This document shows, piece after piece, positions 1 through 4,770 of a DNA stretch of 6,250 nucleotides; the first letter of the stretch is position 1, and every line of letters starts with the position of its first letter. Where the stretch lies: assembly GCA_029821455.1 (NCBI GenBank), contig JALGTI010000205.1:1-6250 (forward strand), read 5' to 3'. The stretch is from Candidatus Zipacnadia bacterium (lineage in GTDB: Bacteria > Armatimonadota > Zipacnadia > Zipacnadales > Zipacnadaceae). Made by a program: the position numbers and the translations under genes. Below the pieces are notes generated by a model that was not told where the DNA came from, did no database searches, and saw only the letters and a program-made list of their open reading frames with translations.

Positions 1-80
1 TCAGCCATTCCAGGGGCATGCTCCACTAGACCGGTAAGGAAGTCCGCTGTGTCCTGCGTGCTTTGATAGTATTCTAAGAT

Positions 81-103
81 ACAATGTTCAAAAACACAAT
101 GTT
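81..103. repeat. Short direct repeat in an AT-rich patch
   Basis: The octamer acaatgtt occurs at 81-88 and again at 96-103, a 15-base period, inside the only clearly AT-rich stretch of the left end. A hexamer inverted repeat (ttcaaa/tttgaa) lies in the same place. A weak minus-strand promoter can be drawn (TTGAAC at 86-91, 17-base spacer, TATCAA at 63-68, four of six matches in each box), pointing off the left edge. This could be a promoter or regulator site for a gene outside the window, but chance similarity is quite possible. Confidence 0.25.
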
Positions 104-293
104 TGAATATGTAGAAGATTAAGACGCACCGTTCTGAGTTCGACTGACCATGCCAACACAGAAGATGTCAAAGCTCATCGCACAAGCCGGAAAAAGCTGC
201 CCCTCGCTCTTGTGAAGGACGGCTACACGTTCTGCTGGCTGCCCGGCGACTCGAAAATGGTTGAAATGCCTTCTGAACTGCGCTCTTCCAAGT

Positions 294-596
294 TTACTGA
301 TGCTTCCAGACGCGCTCGGATTCCTTTTTGCGTGTTGGGGCGCGATAGAATCGTTGAGACGCCACCGGACCAATCTTGCGGATGACCTCGACAATACGGC
401 AGGGGTCCGAGAAGCCACTCGTGCCGATGAGGATGGACAACCTTTTGGCCAACACAATGCTGGCCCGGACGTCCGTCGGAGCCTGAAGCCTGTGGTCATC
501 GCGGAAGCGGCTCTCATACCACTGAGCGAGTGTGTGTTGGTCGCCTCGGGCACGGCGGGATGGCGTTCGGCGGAGGGGGGCATGACGGTGGCGGAG
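294..596 (-). pseudogene. Probable gene remnant, unidentified
   Basis: This minus-strand frame stays open for 100 codons between TAG (597-599) and TAA (294-296). It has no ATG, GTG or TTG near its upstream end, and the first GTG/TTG lies too far in to leave a useful protein. Its codons strongly favour G or C in third position, and its translation is balanced and protein-like, with charged, aromatic and aliphatic residues mixed (for example LAQWYESRFRDDHRL, then RIVEVIRKIGPV, then a basic tail ending VWKHQ). The opposite frames over the same bases are low-complexity by comparison. I do not recognise the family. The missing start suggests a 5'-truncated or frameshifted gene. It could still be a chance open frame. 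Confidence 0.3.
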
Positions 597-625
597 CTAT
601 GGGTAGGCAATGGCGTGCCATTCGT

Positions 626-640
626 GAGCCGATCCGGCTC
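626..640 (-). terminator. Possible hairpin after the CoA-transferase gene
   Basis: A perfect 6-base inverted repeat (gagccg / cggctc) with a 3-base loop lies about 45 bases beyond the CoA-transferase stop. A second gagcc at 651-655 could pair with the same ggctc arm, giving an alternative stem. No T-run follows on the minus strand, so this is not a standard intrinsic terminator. It may slow transcription or protect the 3' end of the message, or be incidental. Confidence 0.25.
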
Positions 641-684
641 CTTGGGTCCTGAGCCTCAATGATGGGGTGTATCCTTCGGCAGCG

Positions 685-2241
685 TTAGCTTTCCGCTGCC
701 AGACCCATCAGGCCCGTGCCGAACACGCAGGCATCCATATCACTAAGATTGGCTGCGATCTCCGGGCGGAAGTCCATCTGAGCAAGAATCTGCTCTTGGA
801 TGTCAATCCCCGGGGCCACTTCGGTCAGCACAAGCTTCCCGCCTTGCAGTTCGAATACAGCGCGCTCCGTAACGTACAGCACCTGCTGCTCTTTCTCGGC
901 CGCATATTCGCCGGAAAAAGTCACGTGTTCGACGGCTTTGATGAACTTACGATGTTTGCCCTCTTGGACAATTGAAAGTGTGCCATTGGCGACATCTACC
1001 TGTAGACCCCCGGCCGTGAAGGTGCCACAGAAGACAACCTTCGTGGCGGTCTGGGTGATATTGATGAAGCCACCACAGCCTGCAATACGGGGGCCGAATT
1101 TGCTGACATTTACGTTCCCGCCGGCATCAACCTGGGCCATGCCGAGGAAAGCCACGTCAAGCCCCCCACCGTCATAGAAATCAAACTGTGCTGGCTGGTC
1201 TATCACCGCTTCAGGATTGGCGGAGGCCCCAAACGAGAGGCCGCCTGCGGGGACTCCTCCGGTCGGCCCGGCCTCTACGGTCTGGGTCAGGCGCTCGGCG
1301 ATGCCCTCCTCATTGGCAACGGCGGCCACACCCTCAGGCATACCGATGCCCAGGTTGATTACGGCATCCCCGGACAATTCGAGAGCAGCTCGACGTGCAA
1401 TGATCTTGCGTTCGTCCATCGCCAACGGTGGTATGTCGCCGAAGGGCACTTTGACATCGCCGCAATAGGCGGGATTGTAATCTTCGCTGAAAGTCTGCTG
1501 ATGCTGTTCGGGCGGTGCCACAACAACGGCATCCACCAGAATGCCAGGGATTATCACATCGTGCGGATGGAGGGTGCCAGCGGCGGCCACGCGTTGGACC
1601 TGGGCCAGGACGATCCCGCCGCTGTTTCGCGCCGCCTGCGCAATGGCCAGCATCTCACCAAACAGCGCCTCGTGCTCCATGCTGATATTTCCACGCTCAT
1701 CGGCGGTCGTGCCTCGCACGAGGGCTACGTCAATCGGGAACGCGTGGTAGAATAGCCACTCCTTGCCACGTAATTCAATAAGCTCCACGAGGTCGTCGGT
1801 AGCCTTGTCGTTGAGCTTTCCGCCATCGCTACGCGGGTCAACGAATGTCTTGAGGCCGATGTGGGTAATAAGCCCGGGCCGGCCGGCGGCGATCTCACGA
1901 AAAAGGTGGGAGACAACGCCCTGGGGCCAGTTGTACGCCTCTACCTTTCCTTCGACCGCGAGTGCCCCCAGTCCCGGGCACAGACCCCAGTGGCCGCCGA
2001 CGATTCGCTTCAGGAGGCCCTCGTGGGCGAGGTGATCTATCCCCCGCCCCTTACCATCGCCCTGCCCGGCAGCGTAGACGACCGTGAGGTCATGCGGGTG
2101 TCCCTCGGCCAGGAAGCGCTGCTCAAGGGCCGCCGTCAAGGCCTCCGGATGGCCGGCCCCCACGAACCCGCCGCAGCCGATGCTCGCCTGATCGGGAATT
2201 CGGGCCACAGCTTCCTCAACAGAGACGATTTTGCTGGACAA
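685..2241 (-). CDS. Acyl-CoA:acetate/3-ketoacid CoA-transferase (propionate CoA-transferase type)
   Basis: A 518-residue class I CoA-transferase with both halves (alpha and beta domains) fused in one chain, as in Clostridium propionicum Pct and E. coli YdiF; the length is normal. It moves CoA between short acyl-CoAs and free acids through a glutamyl-CoA intermediate in the cytoplasm. Visible landmarks are the N-terminal GGFVGAGHPEAL loop (24-35), TFVDPR...GGKLND (132-145), RGTTADERGNIS (176-187), IIPGILVDAVVVAPPEQH (230-247), the second-domain INLGIGMPEG (295-304), the catalytic glutamate E323 in TVEAGPTGGVPAGG, FYDGGGLDVAFLG (355-367) and FGPRIAGCGGFINI (382-395). The start is TTG, preceded by a G-rich ribosome-site-like stretch (GGGGGTGG); no in-frame ATG or GTG lies just upstream, and the N-terminus fits the family. 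It follows the toxin-antitoxin genes by 68 bases. The exact acid (acetate, propionate, butyrate, acetoacetate) cannot be told from sequence. Confidence 0.93.
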   Translation of the reverse strand: MSSKIVSVEEAVARIPDQASIGCGGFVGAGHPEALTAALEQRFLAEGHPHDLTVVYAAGQGDGKGRGIDHLAHEGLLKRIVGGHWGLCPGLGALAVEGKVEAYNWPQGVVSHLFREIAAGRPGLITHIGLKTFVDPRSDGGKLNDKATDDLVELIELRGKEWLFYHAFPIDVALVRGTTADERGNISMEHEALFGEMLAIAQAARNSGGIVLAQVQRVAAAGTLHPHDVIIPGILVDAVVVAPPEQHQQTFSEDYNPAYCGDVKVPFGDIPPLAMDERKIIARRAALELSGDAVINLGIGMPEGVAAVANEEGIAERLTQTVEAGPTGGVPAGGLSFGASANPEAVIDQPAQFDFYDGGGLDVAFLGMAQVDAGGNVNVSKFGPRIAGCGGFINITQTATKVVFCGTFTAGGLQVDVANGTLSIVQEGKHRKFIKAVEHVTFSGEYAAEKEQQVLYVTERAVFELQGGKLVLTEVAPGIDIQEQILAQMDFRPEIAANLSDMDACVFGTGLMGLAAES

Positions 2242-2309
2242 CTGACCACCCCCGTGAAGGCATAATCAAGCTGCGTGAACTAGCATAGTGCTGAACCGAT
2301 CCGTGTCGC

Positions 2310-2714
2310 TCAGGCTGTCGCCCAAAGCACGGCGACGCCGTGCTTTGCGGTTCGTAATTCGTGGTCATCGGTCACTAGATCGGCTTGATGCTGCTGAGCG
2401 CAGGCGAGGGCAAAGGCATCCGCGTAGGAGATTGCAAAGCGCGCTTTGAGCCGCGCGGCCGCCCAGACCAATTCGTTGGAGGCAGGGATAATCTCCCAAT
2501 CAAGCCCTTGCAGGAAACGCAGGTACGTCTCTGCCGTATCCTCGCCGCGCTTCCTGAGGATGTTATAATAGACCTCCCCGATGTTCACAGCGCAGATGCC
2601 GCCCCACAGCTCGCGATCACTGATTTGGTACAAGAGCGAGGACACGTAAGCCTCCCCAGGTTCGCCCTGCAGCCACGCGATGACCGCAAAAGCATCAAAC
2701 ACGACCCGCTTCAT
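2310..2714 (-). CDS. vapC: PIN-domain ribonuclease toxin, VapC family
   Basis: A 134-residue single-domain PIN protein, the usual VapC size. VapC toxins cleave specific RNAs (often tRNA or rRNA) with Mg2+ held by a few acidic residues, and are neutralised by the partner antitoxin. The acidic positions are visible in order: D7 in VVFDAFAVIAW, the glutamate in NIGEVYY, the aspartate in ISYADAFALA and the aspartates in LVTDDHEL. An ATG 21 bases further upstream exists, but the ATG at 2712-2714 is chosen because a GAGGAGG site sits 9 bases before it and the mature N-terminus (MKRVVFDAF) starts right at the first PIN strand. It overlaps the antitoxin gene by 20 bases, the usual coupled layout. The catalytic set looks complete, so the toxin is likely active. 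A perfect hairpin lies in its 3' end. Confidence 0.9.
   Translation of the reverse strand: MKRVVFDAFAVIAWLQGEPGEAYVSSLLYQISDRELWGGICAVNIGEVYYNILRKRGEDTAETYLRFLQGLDWEIIPASNELVWAAARLKARFAISYADAFALACAQQHQADLVTDDHELRTAKHGVAVLWATA
2323..2347 (-). repeat. Perfect 11-base inverted repeat inside the 3' end of vapC
   Basis: The arms caaagcacggc (2323-2333) and gccgtgctttg (2337-2347) are exact reverse complements around a 3-base loop, giving a strong hairpin in the vapC message over the codons for the residues before its last few amino acids. No T-run follows, so it is not a classical terminator. It could stabilise the 3' end, lower readthrough into the CoA-transferase gene, or be a trace of an inserted palindromic element. 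Confidence 0.6.
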
Positions 2715-2946
2715 CCCGTCGGACCTCCTCGGCATGCTCTTGAGTCAACTCGTCCAAGATGGATGGTCCCTTGCGGAGCGAGCCGCTCAGGAAAGCAACC
2801 AGATCCTTAGGCATAGGTCTCAAAACCACCATATCGCCGCGCAAGGTTACCTCGACACGCTGCCCTGGCTCCAGCCCTATCTGGCGGCGAATCTCGACTG
2901 GTATGACTATTTGACCTTTGGCCCCTGTCGTCACGATTCTTCCCAC
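2695..2946 (-). CDS. vapB: AbrB/SpoVT-fold antitoxin, VapB family
   Basis: An 83-residue protein whose first half is a swapped-hairpin AbrB DNA-binding domain: IVTTGAKGQIVIPVEIRRQIGL (4-25; conserved GQIVIP core and RRQIGL helix), then GQRVEVTLRGDMVVLRP (28-44). The C-terminal half (roughly 45-83, charged, helical) is the part that in VapB proteins wraps the toxin's active site. It should neutralise the adjacent PIN toxin and, with it, repress its own promoter. The start is GTG at 2944-2946; translation begins at the expected position for the domain, but the ribosome site is weak. A strong promoter lies 32 bases upstream. The gene ends inside the toxin's coding sequence, an order (antitoxin first) typical of type II modules. 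Confidence 0.88.
   Translation of the reverse strand: MGRIVTTGAKGQIVIPVEIRRQIGLEPGQRVEVTLRGDMVVLRPMPKDLVAFLSGSLRKGPSILDELTQEHAEEVRRDEAGRV
2724..2730 (-). promoter_or_regulatory. Strong ribosome binding site of vapC
   Basis: On the minus strand this reads GAGGAGG, a near-perfect Shine-Dalgarno sequence 9 bases before the ATG at 2712-2714. It lies inside the end of the antitoxin gene and decides the toxin start against the ATG at 2733-2735. Confidence 0.75.
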
Positions 2947-2956
2947 TTATATCACC

Positions 2957-2967
2957 AGTTTCCAACT
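2957..2967. promoter_or_regulatory. Candidate operator in the vapB leader
   Basis: The sequence agtttccaact is a short palindrome (AGTT, 3-base centre, AACT) just downstream of the predicted transcription start of the vapBC promoter. AbrB-type antitoxins bind short palindromes at their own promoters, so the position suits autorepression. The arms are only 4 bases, so this is tentative. Confidence 0.3.
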
Positions 2968-2977
2968 TGATGCGAAA

Positions 2978-3006
2978 AGTATAACCATTCGATGCAGGTT
3001 AGTCAA
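2978..3006 (-). promoter_or_regulatory. Near-consensus sigma-70 promoter for vapBC
   Basis: Read on the minus strand, a TTGACT -35 box (3001-3006) is followed by exactly 17 bases and a TATACT -10 box (2978-2983). Each box matches consensus at five of six positions with ideal spacing. Transcription would begin near 2971, leaving a leader of about 25 bases before the antitoxin GTG. It gives the toxin-antitoxin pair expression independent of the metabolic genes upstream and may also feed the CoA-transferase gene. Confidence 0.75.
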
Positions 3007-3083
3007 GAGGTCGGCCAGCCGCACTGCGAGCAGCGTTTGGGGCCTGTGGCCGAGGTCAAAGCCTTCGATGATGCACCGCTCAC
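3003..3083 (-). pseudogene. Tiny frame with a CxxC motif overlapping the fabG stop
   Basis: A GTG at 3081-3083 overlaps the fabG stop in a GTGA junction, a typical coupled-gene arrangement, and opens a 26-codon frame ending in TGA at 3003-3005. It contains GPKRCSQCG, a half zinc-ribbon motif. The stop falls within the -35 box of the vapBC promoter. It may be the 5' stub of a small zinc-ribbon gene cut by the toxin-antitoxin insertion; DUF35-type zinc-ribbon/OB-fold proteins are known thiolase partners and begin with such a motif. A second frame over the same bases is also open (stop near 2949), so chance is a real alternative. Confidence 0.2.
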
Positions 3084-3847
3084 ATGTACAGCCCGCCGTT
3101 TACCGACAGCACGTGGCCGGTGATATACGACGCCTCGTCAGATGCCAGGAATAAGGCCGCATTGGCGACATCCTCAGGCCGACCCATCTGTCCCATGGGG
3201 ATCGTCGCCACAATCTGCTCGATAACGTCGTCAGGGATGGCCTGCGTCATTTCCGTATCAATGAAGCCGGGGGCGATGGCGTTGACCGTGATGCCCCTGC
3301 GGGCGACCTCGCGGGCCAGGGATTTGGTGAAGCCTATCAGGCCCGCCTTGGAGGCCGCGTAGTTAGTCTGCCCAATGTTGCCCATCTGCGCGACGACCGA
3401 CGAGATCGAGATGATGCGTCCATAGCGGCGCTCGCGCATATGGCCGATCACAGCACTTGCGCAATGAAAGGCCCCACTGAGATTGACGGCGATGACCTTG
3501 TCCCAGTCCTCTTTTGCCAGCTTCTTGAGGGTCTTGTCGCGGGTGATGCCAGCGTTGTTGACCAGGATATCCAGCTTGCCAAACGTCTCGATGACCTGCC
3601 CGACCATCGCTTCCACAGCGGAGAGGTCGGTGACATCCGCTTCGACGCAGATGGCCTGTCGGCCCAGAGCTGTTATCTCTTCTGCGGTCTGCGCAGCCTC
3701 GGCGGCATTGTCCCGCCCTTCCTCAACCACGTAATTGACCGCGATGTCACAGCCGTCCTGGGCGAACCGCAGGGCGATGGCCTTGCCGAGGCCGCGCGAT
3801 GCACCGGTAATCAGCGCCGTTTTGCCTTCTAGAGCCAAGTTGGTCAT
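3080..3847 (-). CDS. fabG: 3-oxoacyl-[ACP]/acetoacetyl-CoA reductase, FabG-type short-chain dehydrogenase
   Basis: A 255-residue classical short-chain dehydrogenase, close to the usual FabG length. It uses NAD(P)H to reduce 3-ketoacyl thioesters to (R)-3-hydroxyacyl forms in the cytoplasm. Landmarks are the nucleotide-binding TGASRGLG (14-21), NNAG (97-100), and the catalytic set N122, S150, Y163 and K167 (YAASK). The IAPGFIDTEM loop (191-200) and the C-terminal HVLSVNGGLYM are typical of FabG and related PhaB enzymes. The open frame extends to 3967, but the ATG at 3845-3847 is chosen because an AAGGGGA site lies 8 bases before it and the extra 40 residues would encode a spacer hairpin. It sits 65 bases after the hbd stop. 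In this setting it may act on acetoacetyl-CoA (PhaB-like) rather than only ACP substrates; the sequence does not settle this. Confidence 0.92.
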   Translation of the reverse strand: MTNLALEGKTALITGASRGLGKAIALRFAQDGCDIAVNYVVEEGRDNAAEAAQTAEEITALGRQAICVEADVTDLSAVEAMVGQVIETFGKLDILVNNAGITRDKTLKKLAKEDWDKVIAVNLSGAFHCASAVIGHMRERRYGRIISISSVVAQMGNIGQTNYAASKAGLIGFTKSLAREVARRGITVNAIAPGFIDTEMTQAIPDDVIEQIVATIPMGQMGRPEDVANAALFLASDEASYITGHVLSVNGGLYM

Positions 3848-3875
3848 TGCTATGTTCCCCTTCATTGCATAGCTT

Positions 3876-3894
3876 GGCAGGCGAGCCGCCTGCC
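3876..3894 (-). repeat. Perfect 8-base hairpin in the hbd-fabG spacer, REP-like
   Basis: The arms ggcaggcg and cgcctgcc flank a 3-base loop, directly preceding the fabG ribosome site. No T-run follows. Read through in the fabG frame it would encode VGQAARLP, a peptide I associate with dispersed GC-rich palindromes in several environmental bacterial phyla. That link is from memory and unverified. Roles may include mRNA stability or processing between the two genes. Confidence 0.5.
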
Positions 3895-3904
3895 CCACGC
3901 GGAA

Positions 3905-3921
3905 GGCGAAGCTCATTCGCC
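3905..3921 (-). repeat. 6-base hairpin spanning the hbd stop codon
   Basis: The arms ggcgaa and ttcgcc pair around a 5-base loop that contains most of the hbd TGA stop. It lies 10 bases from the larger spacer hairpin, so the two form a tandem pair in the message. No T-run is present. It may affect termination, processing or fabG translation, or be a coincidence of codon choice. Confidence 0.4.
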
Positions 3922-4770
3922 ATACTTGTAGAACCCCTCGCCGCTCTTTCTGCCTAGCTTGCCGCACTCGACCAGCTCAGCAAACTCGGAGGGAATCTCG
4001 AACCGTGCATGCCCCGTCTGCGCGTGCAGGGAGCGCAAGACAGCCAGCATGACATCTAAGCCCACCAGGTCCGCCGTCTTAAGAGGCCCCATCTTATGGC
4101 CCAAGGCTAGCTCGATAGAGCTGTCAATTGCCTCAGGTTCCCCACCTTGCACCCACATGTCAATGGCGGCAGAGACCAGCGCCCCGAAGGCGCGATTCAC
4201 CATGAATCCCGGGATGTCTGGCGAGATTTGAGGGATTTTGCCCATTCGCTCACAGAGCGCGACCGTCGCTTTAGTTACCTCCGGCAAGGTCTTTTCCCCT
4301 GGAATCACCTCGACCAGCTTCATCGCTGGTGCCGGGTTGGAGAAGTGCATTCCAATGAAATACCCCGGCCGGCCGAAGAGATCTGCCAAGCCGCTGATGA
4401 GCAGGGTGGAGGTGTTGGTGGCCACTGGGACGGTCTCGCCAGCCAGGTCGGTCACCTGCCGCAGGACCTCCGCCTTGACCTTAATGTCCTCGAACACCGC
4501 TTCAATCACCCAATTGGCCTCGGCCAAGGGGTCGTACGTCGTCTCCCAGGTGATGAGGGTCTTGACCTCTTCGGCCTGTTTGGCGGTGATCTTCTCCCGT
4601 TCAATACCGCCCTGGAGGGACTGGTCCAACAGCTTCTGGCTGCGGGGGATTGCTTCTTCGAAGGTGTCAAGCAGGCAAACGCGGATGCCAGCTTGGGCGG
4701 CGACCTGGGCGATACCAGTGCCCATCGTGCCCGCTCCGACGATGCACATTGTGTTGACTTGCATCTTCAT
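3913..4770 (-). CDS. hbd: 3-hydroxybutyryl-CoA dehydrogenase
   Basis: A 285-residue protein of normal Hbd/PaaH length. It interconverts acetoacetyl-CoA and (S)-3-hydroxybutyryl-CoA with NAD(P)(H). The N-terminal Rossmann domain has GAGTMGTG (12-19), with D35 placed to bind the NAD ribose. NTST (119-122), then catalytic H142 in GMHFSNP and E154 in MKLVEV, form the active-site dyad. The C-terminal helical domain starts after DIPGFMVNR (185-193; N192 is the conserved active-site Asn) and carries GPLKTADLVGLD (228-239) and the terminal GRKSGEGFYKY (273-283). All key residues are present. The ATG overlaps the thiolase stop in an ATGA junction, with a GGGAGAA ribosome site directly upstream, so the two are probably translationally coupled and made in similar amounts. 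No crotonase gene follows, so the next step must be encoded elsewhere. Confidence 0.95.
   Translation of the reverse strand: MKMQVNTMCIVGAGTMGTGIAQVAAQAGIRVCLLDTFEEAIPRSQKLLDQSLQGGIEREKITAKQAEEVKTLITWETTYDPLAEANWVIEAVFEDIKVKAEVLRQVTDLAGETVPVATNTSTLLISGLADLFGRPGYFIGMHFSNPAPAMKLVEVIPGEKTLPEVTKATVALCERMGKIPQISPDIPGFMVNRAFGALVSAAIDMWVQGGEPEAIDSSIELALGHKMGPLKTADLVGLDVMLAVLRSLHAQTGHARFEIPSEFAELVECGKLGRKSGEGFYKYGE

Larger units (their letters stand above)
1..684. other. Region without an intact gene, downstream of the CoA-transferase
   Basis: No frame on either strand gives a complete, convincing gene here. It contains an AT-rich patch (about 60-120), open stretches with coding-like codon choice but no start codon (minus 294-596, minus 1 to about 163, plus about 161-382), and a small hairpin next to the CoA-transferase stop. 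The long frames with TTG or ATG starts (minus 119-610, plus 261-662) have low-complexity, Ser/Arg/Ala-rich translations typical of shadows in GC-rich DNA. The simplest reading is an intergenic region with decayed genes. No tRNA, rRNA or CRISPR signal was seen. Confidence 0.5.

Noticed and set aside
119..610. 163-codon minus-strand frame at the left end
   Set aside because: TTG start without a ribosome site, and a Ser/Arg/Ala/Pro-rich low-complexity translation typical of a shadow frame.
261..662. 133-codon plus-strand frame
   Set aside because: It lies opposite the better minus-strand frame, has no ribosome site, and has no recognisable family features.
2242..2309. Separate promoter for the CoA-transferase
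   Set aside because: A TATGCT-like -10 box can be found, but no acceptable -35 box sits at the right distance; transcription from vapBC or upstream is as likely.
2715..2735. Upstream ATG for vapC
   Set aside because: The GAGGAGG ribosome site lies between the two ATGs, and PIN toxins start close to the first strand, so the downstream ATG is favoured.
3013..3053. Inverted repeat tcggcca/tggccga after fabG as a terminator
   Set aside because: Only 7 pairs with a loop of nearly 30 bases and no T-run; too weak to call.
3848..3967. N-terminal extension of fabG by 40 residues
   Set aside because: The extension would overlap hbd and translate the spacer hairpin. The internal ATG at 3845-3847 has a good ribosome site and gives the normal FabG N-terminus.
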